Shown here piece after piece: positions 9,013-21,989 of a stretch of DNA of 64,000 nt. The stretch is from Streptomyces sp. NBC_01260 (GTDB lineage: Bacteria; Actinomycetota; Actinomycetes; Streptomycetales; Streptomycetaceae), in NCBI RefSeq assembly GCF_036226405.1, contig NZ_CP108464.1:4092001-4156000 (forward strand). Reading direction: 5' to 3'. Each line of letters starts with the position of its first letter. Position 1 is the first letter of the stretch. The notes beneath the pieces are model-generated. The model was not told the origin of the DNA and made no database searches. It worked only from the letters and a program-made list of their open reading frames with translations. The position numbers and the translations under genes were made by a program.

Positions 9013-9380
9013 CGCGCGCCCCCTCCCAGTAGCCGCTGAAGGGCGGCGTCCAGGTCTCGGGCCAGCTGTTCATGGTCGGCGTCGCCCGCTCCGGGCAACG
9101 CGCGTACGACAACCAGGCTACCGGGGGGCAGCAGGGCCAGTCGTTCTCGGACCAGATGGCGAAGCCTTCGCTTCACCGCTGTGCGGACGACCGCGCCACC
9201 CACGGCTTTGCTGACAACGAAACCCGCACGCGGCGGGGGAGCAGTCTCCCCAGTCACGTGCGGGTCCGTTTCACCGCTGCGTAGATGGACGACGAGTAGC
9301 GGGCGGCCGGCCCGGCGTCCTCGTCGTACTGCGGTCGCGAAGTCCTCGCGCCGCCTCAGCCGATTCTCGGTAGGCAGCAC
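9009..9380 (-). CDS. rnpA: Ribonuclease P protein component
   Basis: A 123-residue basic protein, the protein subunit of RNase P that matures the 5' ends of tRNAs. The family signature RNR-like region is seen as [18 protein letters not shown], and the N-terminus ([13 protein letters not shown]) is typical. It starts with GTG and follows rpmH by 21 bases, the universal rpmH-rnpA pairing. Confidence 0.96.
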   Translation of the reverse strand: MLPTENRLRRREDFATAVRRGRRAGRPLLVVHLRSGETDPHVTGETAPPPRAGFVVSKAVGGAVVRTAVKRRLRHLVRERLALLPPGSLVVVRALPGAGDADHEQLARDLDAALQRLLGGGAR

Positions 9381-9401
9381 GTCATAACGACCTGTACGCG
9401 A

Positions 9402-9539
9402 TCAGGCGGACAGGTTGGCGCGACCCTTGCCACGGCGGGACGCGAGAATCGCGCGGCCGGCACGGGTGCGCATACGCAGCCGAAAGCCGTGGGTCTTCGC
9501 GCGACGACGGTTGTTCGGCTGGAAGGTGCGCTTGCTCAC
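9402..9539 (-). CDS. rpmH: 50S ribosomal protein L34
   Basis: A 45-residue basic ribosomal protein read from GTG at 9539 to TGA at 9402. The sequence [19 protein letters not shown] and the later [16 protein letters not shown] are the L34 signature. It leads the minus-strand unit and is divergent from dnaA across the 381-base promoter region. Confidence 0.97.
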   Translation of the reverse strand: MSKRTFQPNNRRRAKTHGFRLRMRTRAGRAILASRRGKGRANLSA

Positions 9540-9920
9540 TCGGGGGCTCCAGAAATGATTCGTGTGTTGGCGGGACATCGCCTGGCTGTCACCGTGCGCC
9601 CACGAGAGACTCGCGTAAACGCCCTAGTGCACCGCTTCACAATCACAGATCGTGATCTTTGCCCATCGGAGGCAGGCGGCAGCAGCCATCGACAACTCGA
9701 CCTGGTCACGGTACGCGCGGCTACGCCATCCGGTCAAACCAGCCTTGTCGCAGCCTCCATTGTGCACAGCCTGTGGACAACGACTTGAACCGCGCGGGTC
9801 GGCCTGACTACCGTGGCTGAACCCCGGTTCTTTTTCTTCCCGCCTGCCGGTCCTCACCCATCCCGACCCATCCCGTCCCGAGAAACACACATTCGTGGGA
9901 CCAGCGAGAGAGCGTGCCTT
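9540..9920. promoter_or_regulatory. Divergent rpmH/dnaA promoter region with two DnaA boxes
   Basis: This 381-base gap holds two DnaA-box sequences, TTGTGCACA (9760-9768) and TGTGGACAA (9772-9780, the reverse of TTGTCCACA), separated by 3 bases. They lie about 140 bases before the dnaA start and fit autoregulation of dnaA by DnaA. A reading frame upstream of the dnaA GTG, beginning at 9813, runs through Pro/Phe-rich sequence and is treated as leader. Confidence 0.7.
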
Positions 9921-11717
9921 GTGGCTGACGTACCTGCCGATCTTGCCGCAGTGTGGCCACGAGTGCTGGAGCAGCTCCTCGGGGAGGGCCAGCAGGGCAT
10001 CGAGCCGAAGGACAAACAGTGGATCGAGCGGTGCCAGCCGCTCGCCCTGGTCGCCGACACCGCGCTGCTCGCCGTCCCCAACGAATGGGGCAAGCGGGTC
10101 CTGGAGGGCCGGCTCGCTCCGCTCATCAGCGAGACGCTGAGCCGCGAGTGCGGCCGCCCGATCCGGATCGCGATCACGGTCGACGACTCCGCGGGCGAGC
10201 CGCCGAACCCGCCGGCGCCCCCGATGCACCAGTCCCAGCAGCAGCACCGCTACCAGGGACCGCAGCACGACGAGCGGCAGCACAACGACTCCTACGACGG
10301 ATACGGCCACCGGCCCTCGGACGACGGCATGCCGACCGCCCGGCCCGCCTACCCCGACTACCAGCAGCAGCGCCCCGAGCCCGGCGCCTGGCCCCGTTCC
10401 CAGGAGGACCTCTCCTGGCAGCAGCCCCGGCTCGGCGGATTCCAGGACCGCGACACCTCCGGCGAGCACTGGCGCGAGCCCTACGGAGGCGGCCGCTCCC
10501 AGCAGCAGCCGCAGCACGACTACCGCCAGCAGCCTCCCGAGCGCCAGGGTTACGAATCCCAGCGGCCCGAGCGCCACGACATGCAGGAGCCCCAGCACCG
10601 GCAGGGCGGCGGTACCGGCCGGCCCGGCGGGGTACCGGGGCCGATGGGCGCGCAGCCCGCGCCCGCACCGGGCCCCGGTGAGCCGCACGCCCGGCTGAAC
10701 CCGAAGTACCTCTTCGACACCTTCGTCATCGGGGCGTCGAACCGCTTCGCTCACGCCGCGGCCGTCGCCGTCGCCGAAGCGCCCGCCAAGGCGTACAACC
10801 CGCTCTTCATCTACGGGGAGTCGGGACTCGGCAAGACCCACCTGCTGCACGCCATCGGGCACTACGCCCGCAGCCTCTACCCGGGCACCCGGGTGCGGTA
10901 CGTGAGCTCGGAGGAGTTCACCAACGAGTTCATCAACTCGATCCGCGACGGCAAGGGCGACACCTTCCGCAAGCGGTACCGCGATGTCGACATCCTGCTG
11001 GTCGACGACATCCAGTTCCTGGCGAGCAAGGAGTCGACGCAGGAGGAGTTCTTCCACACCTTCAATACGCTCCACAACGCCAACAAGCAGATCGTGCTGT
11101 CCTCCGACCGGCCGCCCAAGCAGTTGGTGACCCTGGAGGACCGGCTGCGGAATCGTTTCGAGTGGGGTCTCACCACCGATGTGCAGCCGCCCGAGCTGGA
11201 GACGCGCATCGCGATCCTCCGTAAGAAGGCGGTGCAGGAGCAGCTCAACGCTCCGCCGGAGGTGCTGGAGTTCATCGCCTCGCGGATCTCACGCAACATC
11301 CGGGAGCTGGAGGGCGCCCTGATCCGGGTGACTGCCTTCGCCTCCCTCAACCGCCAGCCGGTGGACCTCGGGCTGACCGAGATCGTGCTGAAGGACCTGA
11401 TCCCGGGCGGTGAGGACTCCGCCCCGGAGATCACCGCGCCGGCCATCATGGCGGCGACCGCGGACTACTTCGGGCTGACGGTGGAGGACCTCTGCGGATC
11501 CTCGCGCAGCCGCGTGCTCGTGACGGCACGCCAGATCGCGATGTACCTGTGCCGTGAGCTGACGGACCTCTCGCTGCCCAAGATCGGCGCTCAGTTCGGC
11601 GGCCGCGACCATACGACCGTGATGCACGCCGACCGGAAGATCCGCGCGCTGATGGCGGAGCGGCGCTCCATCTACAACCAGGTCACCGAGCTCACCAACC
11701 GCATCAAGAACGGCTGA
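9921..11717 (+). CDS. dnaA: Chromosomal replication initiator DnaA
   Basis: The AAA+ initiator that binds DnaA boxes and opens oriC. With the GTG at 9921 it has 598 residues: domain I ([20 protein letters not shown] onward), an unusually long domain II of about 150 residues rich in Gln, Pro, Arg and Tyr (typical for Streptomyces), AAA+ domain III with Walker [16 protein letters not shown] and Walker [11 protein letters not shown], and domain IV with the DNA-reading motif [16 protein letters not shown]. The in-frame ATG at 9813 would add 36 residues without similarity to domain I, so 9921 is chosen. Ends in a strong terminator. Confidence 0.97.
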   Translation: MADVPADLAAVWPRVLEQLLGEGQQGIEPKDKQWIERCQPLALVADTALLAVPNEWGKRVLEGRLAPLISETLSRECGRPIRIAITVDDSAGEPPNPPAPPMHQSQQQHRYQGPQHDERQHNDSYDGYGHRPSDDGMPTARPAYPDYQQQRPEPGAWPRSQEDLSWQQPRLGGFQDRDTSGEHWREPYGGGRSQQQPQHDYRQQPPERQGYESQRPERHDMQEPQHRQGGGTGRPGGVPGPMGAQPAPAPGPGEPHARLNPKYLFDTFVIGASNRFAHAAAVAVAEAPAKAYNPLFIYGESGLGKTHLLHAIGHYARSLYPGTRVRYVSSEEFTNEFINSIRDGKGDTFRKRYRDVDILLVDDIQFLASKESTQEEFFHTFNTLHNANKQIVLSSDRPPKQLVTLEDRLRNRFEWGLTTDVQPPELETRIAILRKKAVQEQLNAPPEVLEFIASRISRNIRELEGALIRVTAFASLNRQPVDLGLTEIVLKDLIPGGEDSAPEITAPAIMAATADYFGLTVEDLCGSSRSRVLVTARQIAMYLCRELTDLSLPKIGAQFGGRDHTTVMHADRKIRALMAERRSIYNQVTELTNRIKNG

Positions 11718-11759
11718 CGGACCACCACCTCGTCACACAGCCGCGCATCCGGGCACCGA

Positions 11760-11797
11760 AAGGGCGCTGGGGGACCCACCGGTCCCCCAGCGCCCTT
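11760..11797 (+). terminator. dnaA terminator
   Basis: Perfect 17-base GC-rich stem (11760-11776 with 11781-11797), CACC loop, 42 bases after the dnaA stop. Confidence 0.85.
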
Positions 11798-11951
11798 CTC
11801 AGTTCCACGGGGCGCGGCCGGAGCCACCTGACCGGCAGCCGCGGCCCGGGGTCGCAAGCGCCCCCAGGAGAGACCCCGAGAGACCCGAGGAGACCCGGAA
11901 ACGGCTCCCCAGCGGCTCCCACGCGGCCCCGGCAGGTCCCACATGCGCTCG

Positions 11952-12009
11952 GGCAGCGGTCCGAAAGGGCTCCGACAGCGGTGCGAAACGGCTCCGGCAG
12001 CGGTCCGGG
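11952..12009. repeat. 22-base direct repeats at the left edge of oriC
   Basis: Two full units (11952-11973 and 11974-11995, 18 of 22 bases alike) and a 14-base partial unit (11996-12009), each built on GGCAGCGGTCCG followed by AAA and GGCTCC. They sit between the dnaA terminator and the first DnaA boxes. No coding sequence is supported here. Confidence 0.65.
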
Positions 12010-12080
12010 TCGGCTGTGCGCGGGGTTCTCGGGGGTTCCGGCCCGTCCCGGCTGTTCGAATACCCGCCGTGGAGGGGCCG

Positions 12081-12653
12081 TTCTCCACAGATCTGGGCAC
12101 AATCTCCCCTCCACAGCCTGGGGATTGAAAAGTTGTCCATACTGCTTCCACAGGCACGGCAGTCGATACTCCATCAGGCCAGCTCAGGGGCCTGGGGATT
12201 TGTGGTCAACAATGATCCACAGCCTGTGGACAAGTTTTTCGTCCACAGGGGCCCGTCATCGTTGTCCACCGGCTGCCCACAGGGAGGGCCTTCTTGTCCC
12301 CAGCTTCCGTCGGCTTCTCCACACCTCCGTCCACTGTTCGGCAACGTGACACCCGCTTTCACCGCACCGAGTGAAAGGCGTCACACCAAGAGGGTCGGTT
12401 GGGCTGTGGGGAAGCTGGGTAAAGCTGGGGACAGACCTGGGGAGAAACCCCCCTGCCCTGTGCACCGGTTGTGCAGAACTTTCGGGTGTCCACAGAAACC
12501 CCGGGTTGTCCACCGGTTCCACCCACAGGGTCGGTGGATAAAAAACAGGGCCTGACCTGCGGAAACGACGTTATCCACGGTTTCCACAGGCCCTACTACT
12601 ACTACTACCTCTAGTTAGCTCGGAATCCGCTTCGAAGTGGGGCCTGTGCACAA
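12081..12653. other. oriC: Chromosomal replication origin oriC
   Basis: The 1.1-kb gap between dnaA and dnaN is non-coding and crowded with DnaA boxes close to TTGTCCACA in both orientations. Clear examples: TGTGGTCAA 12201-12209, TGATCCACA 12213-12221, TGTGGACAA 12225-12233, TCGTCCACA 12239-12247, TTGTCCACC 12262-12270, TTGTCCCCA 12294-12302, TTCTCCACA 12081-12089 and 12315-12323, TTGTCCATA 12133-12141, GTGTCCACA 12486-12494, TTGTCCACC 12506-12514, TTATCCACG 12571-12579 and TGTGCACAA 12645-12653. The dnaA-dnaN location, box density and an adjacent trinucleotide run make this the origin. Open reading frames crossing it are chance. Confidence 0.97.
12571..12613. other. Probable oriC unwinding element: DnaA boxes followed by DnaA-trio repeats
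   Basis: TTATCCACG (12571-12579) and TTTCCACAG (12581-12589) are followed by a short GC-rich spacer and then five consecutive CTA triplets (12593-12607), one CCT, and another CTA (12611-12613). On the complementary strand these read 3'-GAT-5' moving away from the boxes, which is the polarity of the DnaA-trio element that DnaA uses to strip one strand at bacterial origins. The match is by pattern only. Confidence 0.7.
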
Positions 12654-12825
12654 CTCGGCGCCGGAGCTCCCCGAACCTGTTGTCGCGACTTGACCCCGAG
12701 CAGCACCGAGTGTCGGTGCCGTACGTCAGACTGGTCCCCGGCGGCCTCCCCTCTCATCGGTGGAGCGACCCGACCAGACGACGAAGGCCAGCAGGGCGAG
12801 CGAGCAACAGCAGGAGGCGGTTCCG

Positions 12826-13956
12826 GTGAAGATCCGGGTGGAGCGCGATGTACTCGCGGAGGCTGTGGCCTGGGTGGCCCGTAGCCTCCCGGCCCGGCCG
12901 CCGGCGCCCGTTCTTGCGGGCCTTCTGCTGAAGGCTGAGGACGGCGCGCTCAGCTTCTCGAGCTTCGACTACGAGGTCTCGGCCCGGGTCTCGGTGGATG
13001 CCGAGATCGAGGAGGACGGCACGGTGCTGGTCTCCGGCCGGCTGCTCGCCGACATCTGCCGTGCCCTGCCCAACCGGCCGGTGGAGATTTCCACAGACGG
13101 TGTACGGGCGACCGTGGCCTGCGGCTCCTCGCGATTCACACTCCACACCCTTCCTGTGGAGGAGTACCCCGCGCTGCCGCAGATGCCGACGGCGACCGGA
13201 ACGGTCCCCGGCGAGGTCTTCGCCTCGGCGGCCGCCCAGGTGGCCATCGCAGCGGGCCGCGACGACACGCTGCCCGTCCTCACCGGTGTGCGCATCGAGA
13301 TCGAGGGCGACACGGTCACCCTGGCCTCCACCGACCGCTACCGCTTCGCGGTCCGCGAGTTCCTCTGGAAGCCGGAGAACGCCGACGCCTCCGCGGTCGC
13401 CCTGGTGCCCGCCAAGACGCTGCTGGACACCGCCAAGGCGCTCACCAGCGGCGACACGGTGACGCTGGCGCTGTCGGGCTCCGGCGCGGGTGAGGGTCTC
13501 ATCGGCTTCGAGGGGGCCGGCCGGCGGACCACCACCCGGCTGCTCGAAGGCGATCTGCCGAAGTACCGCACGCTCTTCCCGACCGAGTTCAACACGGTCG
13601 CGGTCATCGAGACCGCCCCGTTCGTCGAGGCCGTCAAGCGCGTCGCGCTGGTGGCCGAGCGGAACACCCCGGTCCGGCTCAGCTTCGAGCAGGGTGTGCT
13701 GATCCTGGAAGCGGGTTCCAGCGACGACGCACAGGCTGTGGAGCGCGTGGACGCCGTCCTGGAGGGCGACGACATCTCGATCGCCTTCAACCCGACCTTC
13801 CTGCTGGACGGTCTGAGCGCGATCGACTCCCCGGTCGCCCAGCTCTCCTTCACGACGTCCACCAAGCCCGCGCTGCTCAGCGGCCGTGCCGCCGTGGATG
13901 CCGAGGCGGATGACGCGTACAAGTACCTGATCATGCCGGTCCGCCTCTCCGGCTGA
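12826..13956 (+). CDS. dnaN: DNA polymerase III sliding clamp (beta subunit)
   Basis: The 376-residue ring-forming processivity clamp of the replisome, of usual length. The three-fold clamp repeat is visible, with DTLPVLTGVRIEIEG and STDRYRFAVRE in the second domain and the C-terminal YKYLIMPVRLSG. The GTG at 12826 is chosen because CAGGAGG stands 8 bases before it; the in-frame ATG at 12760 lies in oriC-proximal leader. Position immediately after oriC is standard. Confidence 0.97.
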   Translation: MKIRVERDVLAEAVAWVARSLPARPPAPVLAGLLLKAEDGALSFSSFDYEVSARVSVDAEIEEDGTVLVSGRLLADICRALPNRPVEISTDGVRATVACGSSRFTLHTLPVEEYPALPQMPTATGTVPGEVFASAAAQVAIAAGRDDTLPVLTGVRIEIEGDTVTLASTDRYRFAVREFLWKPENADASAVALVPAKTLLDTAKALTSGDTVTLALSGSGAGEGLIGFEGAGRRTTTRLLEGDLPKYRTLFPTEFNTVAVIETAPFVEAVKRVALVAERNTPVRLSFEQGVLILEAGSSDDAQAVERVDAVLEGDDISIAFNPTFLLDGLSAIDSPVAQLSFTTSTKPALLSGRAAVDAEADDAYKYLIMPVRLSG

Positions 13957-13987
13957 TCCGGTCACCGGTCCTGTCACGGCAGGCGAC

Positions 13988-14019
13988 GACGGGCACGCTC
14001 AGCGCCGAGCATGCCCGTC
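13988..14019 (+). terminator. Terminator after dnaN
   Basis: Hairpin with outer arms GACGGGCA (13988-13995) and TGCCCGTC (14012-14019) and inner arms GCTC/GAGC, 6-base loop, 31 bases after the dnaN stop. Confidence 0.65.
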
Positions 14020-14087
14020 GCCCTGTCCCCGGCCGGGCGTAGGCTCGGTCCTGGGTACGAATCGGCACAACGCTTAAGGAATCTCTG

Positions 14088-14966
14088 ATGGAGCTCGGTC
14101 TCGTCGGCCTCGGCAAGATGGGCGGCAACATGCGCGAGCGCATCCGCCGCGCAGGCCACACCGTCATCGGTTACGACCGCAACCCGGACGTCGCCGATGT
14201 CCACAGCCTCGAAGAGCTTGTGGGCAAGCTGAAGGGCCCCCGGGTCGTGTGGGTGATGGTCCCGGCCGGCGCCGCGACCCAGTCCACGATCGACGAGCTG
14301 GCCGAGCTGCTGTCGCCCGGTGACATCGTCGTGGACGGTGGGAACTCCCGCTGGACCGACGACGAGAAGCACGCGGTCGAGCTCGGCATCAAGGGCATCG
14401 GCTTCGTCGACTGCGGCGTCTCCGGCGGTGTCTGGGGCCTTGAGAACGGCTACGCGCTGATGTACGGCGGCGACGCCGAGCACGTCGCGAAGGTCCAGCC
14501 GGTCTTCGACGCGCTGAAGCCCGAGGGCGACTTCGGTTCCGTCCACGCGGGCAAGGTCGGTGCCGGCCACTTCGCGAAGATGGTTCACAACGGCATCGAG
14601 TACGCCATGATGCAGGCCTACGCCGAGGGCTGGGAGCTCCTGGAGAAGGTCGACTCCGTCACCGATGTGCGCGAGGTCTTCCGCTCCTGGCAGGAGGGCA
14701 CGGTCATCCGTTCCTGGCTGCTCGACCTGGCGGTCAACGCGCTGGACGACGACGAGCACCTGGACCAGCTCCGCGGCTTCGCCGCCGACTCCGGTGAGGG
14801 CCGGTGGACGGTGGAGGCCGCGATCGACAACGCGGTGCCGCTGCCCGCGATCACCGCGTCGCTCTTCGCCCGGTTCGCCTCGCGCCAGGACGACTCCCCG
14901 CAGATGAAGATGATCGCCGCGCTGCGCAACCAGTTCGGTGGCCACGCGGTCGAGAACAAGAAGTAG
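14088..14966 (+). CDS. gnd: 6-phosphogluconate dehydrogenase (short, decarboxylating type)
   Basis: Oxidises 6-phosphogluconate to ribulose 5-phosphate and CO2 in the pentose phosphate pathway, making NAD(P)H and pentoses for nucleotides. The 292 residues match the short class, not the 470-residue enteric type. The Rossmann motif LGLVGLGKMGGNM begins the protein, DGGNSRWTDD and the substrate-binding GAGHFAKMVHNGIEYAMM follow. Its place between dnaN and recF is typical of Streptomyces. A 99-base gap separates it from recF. Confidence 0.92.
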   Translation: MELGLVGLGKMGGNMRERIRRAGHTVIGYDRNPDVADVHSLEELVGKLKGPRVVWVMVPAGAATQSTIDELAELLSPGDIVVDGGNSRWTDDEKHAVELGIKGIGFVDCGVSGGVWGLENGYALMYGGDAEHVAKVQPVFDALKPEGDFGSVHAGKVGAGHFAKMVHNGIEYAMMQAYAEGWELLEKVDSVTDVREVFRSWQEGTVIRSWLLDLAVNALDDDEHLDQLRGFAADSGEGRWTVEAAIDNAVPLPAITASLFARFASRQDDSPQMKMIAALRNQFGGHAVENKK

Positions 14967-15065
14967 TCGAGAACAAGAAGCAGCAGCAACGAGGAGCGGG
15001 CCGGACCGGGCGTCCGCCCGCACTACGGAGCACGGAGCAGGAAGCCGGGAAGGTCGGCGTACACC

Positions 15066-16220
15066 ATGCATGTCACGCATCTGTCGCTGGCCGACTTCCG
15101 CTCGTACGCCCGGGTCGAGGTGCCTCTCGACCCGGGCGTCACCGCGTTCGTGGGGGCCAACGGCCAGGGCAAGACGAATCTGGTCGAGGCCGTCGGCTAT
15201 CTCGCGACGCTCGGCAGCCACCGGGTCTCCTCCGACGCGCCGCTGGTGCGCATGGGGGCGGAGCGGGCTGTCATCAGGGCCGCGGTCACCCAGGGCGAGC
15301 GCTCGCAGCTGATCGAGCTGGAGCTGAATCCGGGTAAGGCCAATCGCGCCCGCATCAATCGATCGTCGCAGGTCAGACCCCGTGATGTGCTCGGCATCGT
15401 ACGGACCGTGCTGTTCGCGCCGGAGGATCTGGCGCTGGTCAAGGGCGATCCGGGGGAGCGCCGCCGGTTCCTGGACGAGCTGGTCACGGCACGTTCGCCG
15501 CGGATGGCCGGGGTGCGATCGGACTACGAGCGGGTGCTGAAGCAGCGGAACACGCTGCTGAAGTCGGCGGCGATGGCGCGCAGGCACGGTGGCCGTTCGA
15601 TGGACCTGTCGACGCTCGACGTATGGGACCAGCACCTGGGCCGGGTGGGCGCCGAGCTGCTGGCGCAGCGGCTTGATCTGATCGCGACGATGCAGCCGCT
15701 GACGGACAAGGCGTACGCGGACGTGGCGCCCGGCGGCGGGCCGGTGACGCTGGAGTACCGCAGCTCGGTGGGCGCCGAGGTGGGCGTGGGACCGGGTGTG
15801 GGGGTGGACCCCGCCCGTACGCGCGAGGAGCTGTACGCGCAGCTGATCGCGGCCCTGGCCGAGGTGCGCAAGCAGGAGATCGAGCGGGGCGTGACGCTGG
15901 TCGGCCCGCACCGCGACGATCTGGTGCTGGGGCTGCGGGGAATGCCGGCCAAGGGGTACGCGAGCCACGGGGAGTCGTGGTCGTACGCGCTGGCCCTGCG
16001 GCTGGCCTCGTACGATCTGCTGCGCTCGGAGGGCAACGAGCCGGTGCTGGTTCTGGACGATGTCTTCGCCGAACTGGACGCGCGTCGCCGCGAGCGGCTG
16101 GCCGAGCTGGTGGCTCCGGGTGAGCAGGTGCTGGTGACGGCCGCGGTGGACGACGACGTCCCGGGGGTGCTCGCAGGTACGCGGTACGCGGTGTCGGCCG
16201 GTGAGGTGGAACGGCTGTGA
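15066..16220 (+). CDS. recF: DNA replication and repair protein RecF
   Basis: A 384-residue SMC-like ATPase that helps load RecA at gaps in single-stranded DNA. Walker A is [17 protein letters not shown] near residue 32, the signature region contains [11 protein letters not shown], and the Walker B is [19 protein letters not shown] near the C-terminus. The opening [14 protein letters not shown] is typical. The stop overlaps the GTG of the next gene (GTGA, 16217-16220), so RecF and DciA are made together. Confidence 0.96.
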   Translation: MHVTHLSLADFRSYARVEVPLDPGVTAFVGANGQGKTNLVEAVGYLATLGSHRVSSDAPLVRMGAERAVIRAAVTQGERSQLIELELNPGKANRARINRSSQVRPRDVLGIVRTVLFAPEDLALVKGDPGERRRFLDELVTARSPRMAGVRSDYERVLKQRNTLLKSAAMARRHGGRSMDLSTLDVWDQHLGRVGAELLAQRLDLIATMQPLTDKAYADVAPGGGPVTLEYRSSVGAEVGVGPGVGVDPARTREELYAQLIAALAEVRKQEIERGVTLVGPHRDDLVLGLRGMPAKGYASHGESWSYALALRLASYDLLRSEGNEPVLVLDDVFAELDARRRERLAELVAPGEQVLVTAAVDDDVPGVLAGTRYAVSAGEVERL

Positions 16221-16813
16221 GCGGCCGTACGGACGGCCCGGAGCCGTTGCCGGAGGGGCCGGCCGGCTCACCGCGCGAACCGTCCTCCGCAGCGGCGAAG
16301 CCGCCGGAGCCCTCGGGGGTGGACCTGGCGCGGGTGGCCCTGCGTGCGGCGAAGGAGCAGGCGCGGGCGCGCGGTGCGGCGGCGCAGCAGAAGAAGCAGG
16401 CCCGGCGGGGCGGCGGGCTGCGGTCCGGGGCGCGGGCGGACGGCCGCGATCCGCTGCCGCTGGGTGCGGCGATCAACCGGCTGATCACCGAACGCGGCTG
16501 GGAGGCACCCGCGGCGGTGGGCGGTGTGATGGGCCGCTGGCCGCAGATCGTAGGTGATGATCTGGCCAATCATTGTGTGCCGTTGCGTTACGACGAGGAT
16601 CCCGCGGAGCGGGTGCTGACGGTGCAGTGCGATTCGACGGCGTGGGCGACCCAGCTGCGGCTGCTGGCGCCCCAGCTGGTGGCCCGGCTGAACGCGGATC
16701 TGGGGCACGGCACCGTGCGGATGATCAAGGTACTGGGGCCGGGAGGGCCGCAGCGCAGGTTCGGTCCGCTGCGCGCTCCGGGGAGCAAGGGGCCGGGCGA
16801 CACCTACGGCTGA
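16217..16813 (+). CDS. dciA: DciA-family replicative helicase loader (DUF721)
   Basis: A 198-residue protein. The N-terminal 85 residues are basic and disordered (Ala/Arg/Gln-rich). The C-terminal half carries the DUF721 fold with the motif [20 protein letters not shown], then [16 protein letters not shown] and [20 protein letters not shown]721 proteins are DciA, the ancestral loader of the DnaB helicase in bacteria lacking DnaC. Coupling to recF and closeness to oriC and gyrase support this role. The identification is by motif and location; binding to DnaB in this organism is inferred. Confidence 0.85.
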   Translation: MSGRTDGPEPLPEGPAGSPREPSSAAAKPPEPSGVDLARVALRAAKEQARARGAAAQQKKQARRGGGLRSGARADGRDPLPLGAAINRLITERGWEAPAAVGGVMGRWPQIVGDDLANHCVPLRYDEDPAERVLTVQCDSTAWATQLRLLAPQLVARLNADLGHGTVRMIKVLGPGGPQRRFGPLRAPGSKGPGDTYG

Positions 16814-17020
16814 GCTGGCCTTTTACCCGTTTCCGAGGCCAGTGTGCCGACTCTGGCGGAGGGCGCCGCGGTGAGGTGCGCCCCGGTTGTCCCCGATGCC
16901 TGCGGACTCCGTGTTGTGCGGGTGTGCGGTGGTTGAAACCGTACGTCGTCGAGCGGGCGTCCCTCACGGTAGCGGGAGGTTGACAGGCCGAAGCGCTCAA
17001 CGCCCGTGTGAGCCTCTTGA

Positions 17021-19294
<2,274 letters not shown>

Positions 19295-19340
19295 GTCGGC
19301 CGTACAAGCAAGCCGCAGCGCGAAAGGACTTTGACCAACC

Positions 19341-21986
19341 ATGGCCGACGAGAACACCCCTGTGACACCCGAAGAGGAACCCGCCGTCGTGGGTGTGGGC
19401 ATGCGTGTCGAGCCCGTCGGGCTCGAGACGGAGATGCAGCGCTCCTACCTCGACTACGCGATGTCCGTCATCGTCTCGCGTGCGCTGCCCGACGTGCGGG
19501 ACGGTCTGAAGCCCGTCCACCGCCGGGTCCTGTACGCGATGTACGACGGCGGCTACCGGCCCGAGAAGGGCTTCTACAAGTGCGCCCGTGTCGTCGGTGA
19601 CGTCATGGGTACGTACCACCCGCACGGCGACTCCTCGATCTACGACGCCCTGGTGCGCCTGGCGCAGCACTGGTCGATGCGCATGCCGCTGGTCGACTCC
19701 AACGGCAACTTCGGTTCCCCGGGCAACGACCCGGCCGCGGCCATGCGGTACACCGAGTGCAAGATGATGCCGCTGTCCATGGAGATGGTCCGGGACATCG
19801 ACGAGGAGACCGTCGACTTCCAGGACAACTACGACGGCCGCAACCAGGAGCCGACGGTTCTGCCGGCGCGCTTCCCGAACCTGCTGGTCAACGGTTCCGC
19901 GGGCATCGCGGTCGGTATGGCGACCAACATCCCGCCGCACAACCTGCGCGAGGTCGCGTCCGGCGCGCAGTGGTACCTGGAGCACCCGGAGGCCTCGCAG
20001 GAGGAGCTCCTGGATGCCCTGCTCGAGCGGATCAAGGGCCCGGACTTCCCGACCGGCGCACTCGTCGTGGGCCGCAAGGGCATCGAGGACGCGTACCGCA
20101 CGGGCCGTGGCTCGATCACGATGCGCGCGGTCGTGGCGGTCGAGGAGATCCAGAACCGCCAGTGCCTGGTGGTCACGGAACTCCCGTACCAGACCAACCC
20201 CGACAACCTCGCGCAGAAGATCGCCGACCTGGTGAAGGACGGCAAGGTCGGCGGGATCGCGGACGTCCGGGACGAGACCTCGTCGCGTACGGGGCAGCGC
20301 CTGGTCGTCGTGCTCAAGCGGGACGCGGTCGCCAAGGTCGTACTGAACAACCTGTACAAGCACACCGATCTGCAGAACAACTTCGGCGCCAACATGCTGG
20401 CGCTGGTGGACGGGGTGCCGCGCACCCTGTCGATCGACGCGTTCATCCGCCACTGGGTGACGCACCAGATCGAGGTCATCGTCCGGCGTACGCGGTTCCG
20501 CCTGCGCAAGGCGGAGGAGCGGGCGCACATCCTGCGCGGCCTGCTCAAGGCCCTGGACGCGATCGATGAGGTCATCGCCCTCATCCGGCGCAGCAACACC
20601 GTGGAGATCGCGCGTGAGGGCCTGATGGGCCTGCTGGAGATCGACGAGATCCAGGCGAACGCGATCCTGGAGATGCAGCTGCGCCGGCTGGCCGCGCTGG
20701 AGCACCAGAAGATCACCGCCGAGCACGACGAGCTCCAGGCGAAGATCAACGAGTACAACGCGATCCTGGTGTCGCCCGAGCGGCAGCGGCAGATCGTCAG
20801 CGAGGAGCTGGCGGCGATCGTCGACAAGTTCGGCGACGACCGGCGCTCCAAGCTGGTGCCCTTCGACGGTGACATGTCCATCGAGGACCTGATCGCCGAG
20901 GAGGACATCGTCGTCACGATCTCCCGCGGCGGCTATGTGAAGCGCACGAAGACGGACGACTACCGCTCGCAGAAGCGCGGCGGCAAGGGCGTGCGCGGCA
21001 CGAAGCTCAAGGAAGACGACATCGTCGACCACTTCTTCGTGTCGACGACGCACCACTGGCTGCTGTTCTTCACCAACAAGGGCCGCGTCTACCGCGCGAA
21101 GGCCTACGAGCTCCCGGACGCCGGACGGGACGCGCGCGGTCAGCACGTGGCCAACCTGCTGGCCTTCCAGCCGGACGAGCAGATCGCGCAGATCCTGGCG
21201 ATCCGCGACTACGACGCGGCGCCGTACCTGATCCTGGCCACGAAGGGCGGTCTCGTGAAGAAGACCGCGCTGAAGGACTACGACTCGCCCCGCTCCGGTG
21301 GCGTCATCGCCATCAACCTGCGCGAGACGGCGGACGGCTCGGACGACGAGCTGATCGGTGCGGAGCTGGTGTCGTCCGAGGACGATCTGCTGCTCATCAG
21401 CAAGAAGGCCCAGTCGATCAGGTTCACTGCGACGGACGATGCGCTGCGCCCGATGGGCCGTGCCACCTCGGGCGTCAAGGGCATGAGTTTCCGCGAGGGA
21501 GACGAACTCCTCTCGATGAATGTCGTCAGGCCCGGTACTTTCGTGTTCACTGCCACTGACGGCGGGTACGCGAAGCGGACCCCTGTCGACGAGTACCGCG
21601 TTCAGGGTCGCGGCGGTCTGGGCATCAAGGCCGCCAAGATCGTGGAGGACCGGGGCTCGCTGGTCGGTGCGCTGGTGGTCGAGGCTACGGATGAGATCCT
21701 TGCCATCACGCTCGGCGGCGGTGTCATTCGTACGCGAGTCAATGAAGTCAGGGAGACGGGCCGTGACACCATGGGCGTCCAACTGATCAATCTGGGCAAG
21801 CGTGATGCCGTTGTCGGGATCGCGCGTAACGCCGAGGCGGGTCGTGAGGCCGAAGAGGTCGACGGTCCCACCGACGCCGACGGCGAGACGGCCGAGGCAG
21901 TGACAGCTGAGGCCACCACGGCCGACGCGACTGGTGAGAGCACTGTCGAGGGCACGACGCCCTCGACCGGGGAGCACGAGGAGTAA
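19341..21986 (+). CDS. gyrA: DNA gyrase subunit A
   Basis: The DNA-cleaving subunit of gyrase, 881 residues. The catalytic tyrosine is in the [11 protein letters not shown] segment, and the quinolone-determining region reads [17 protein letters not shown], with Ser and Asp at the resistance positions, so no common resistance change is present. Six beta-pinwheel blades follow, with the GyrA-box-like [10 protein letters not shown]. The last 50 residues are an acidic, Thr/Ala/Glu-rich tail typical of actinobacteria. It is co-transcribed with gyrB and followed after 3 bases by the DUF3566 gene. Confidence 0.97.
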   Translation: MADENTPVTPEEEPAVVGVGMRVEPVGLETEMQRSYLDYAMSVIVSRALPDVRDGLKPVHRRVLYAMYDGGYRPEKGFYKCARVVGDVMGTYHPHGDSSIYDALVRLAQHWSMRMPLVDSNGNFGSPGNDPAAAMRYTECKMMPLSMEMVRDIDEETVDFQDNYDGRNQEPTVLPARFPNLLVNGSAGIAVGMATNIPPHNLREVASGAQWYLEHPEASQEELLDALLERIKGPDFPTGALVVGRKGIEDAYRTGRGSITMRAVVAVEEIQNRQCLVVTELPYQTNPDNLAQKIADLVKDGKVGGIADVRDETSSRTGQRLVVVLKRDAVAKVVLNNLYKHTDLQNNFGANMLALVDGVPRTLSIDAFIRHWVTHQIEVIVRRTRFRLRKAEERAHILRGLLKALDAIDEVIALIRRSNTVEIAREGLMGLLEIDEIQANAILEMQLRRLAALEHQKITAEHDELQAKINEYNAILVSPERQRQIVSEELAAIVDKFGDDRRSKLVPFDGDMSIEDLIAEEDIVVTISRGGYVKRTKTDDYRSQKRGGKGVRGTKLKEDDIVDHFFVSTTHHWLLFFTNKGRVYRAKAYELPDAGRDARGQHVANLLAFQPDEQIAQILAIRDYDAAPYLILATKGGLVKKTALKDYDSPRSGGVIAINLRETADGSDDELIGAELVSSEDDLLLISKKAQSIRFTATDDALRPMGRATSGVKGMSFREGDELLSMNVVRPGTFVFTATDGGYAKRTPVDEYRVQGRGGLGIKAAKIVEDRGSLVGALVVEATDEILAITLGGGVIRTRVNEVRETGRDTMGVQLINLGKRDAVVGIARNAEAGREAEEVDGPTDADGETAEAVTAEATTADATGESTVEGTTPSTGEHEE

Positions 21987-21989
21987 AGC

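Noticed and set aside
9813..9920. Upstream ATG of dnaA
   Set aside because: The 36 added residues are Pro/Phe/Arg-rich and unlike DnaA domain I, which starts at the GTG at 9921.
12016..12555. A 179-codon open frame through oriC
   Set aside because: It is built from DnaA boxes and has no coding character; origin function explains the sequence.
13974..16271. A 765-codon open frame antisense to gnd and recF
   Set aside because: Crosses two clear genes and has no recognisable domain.
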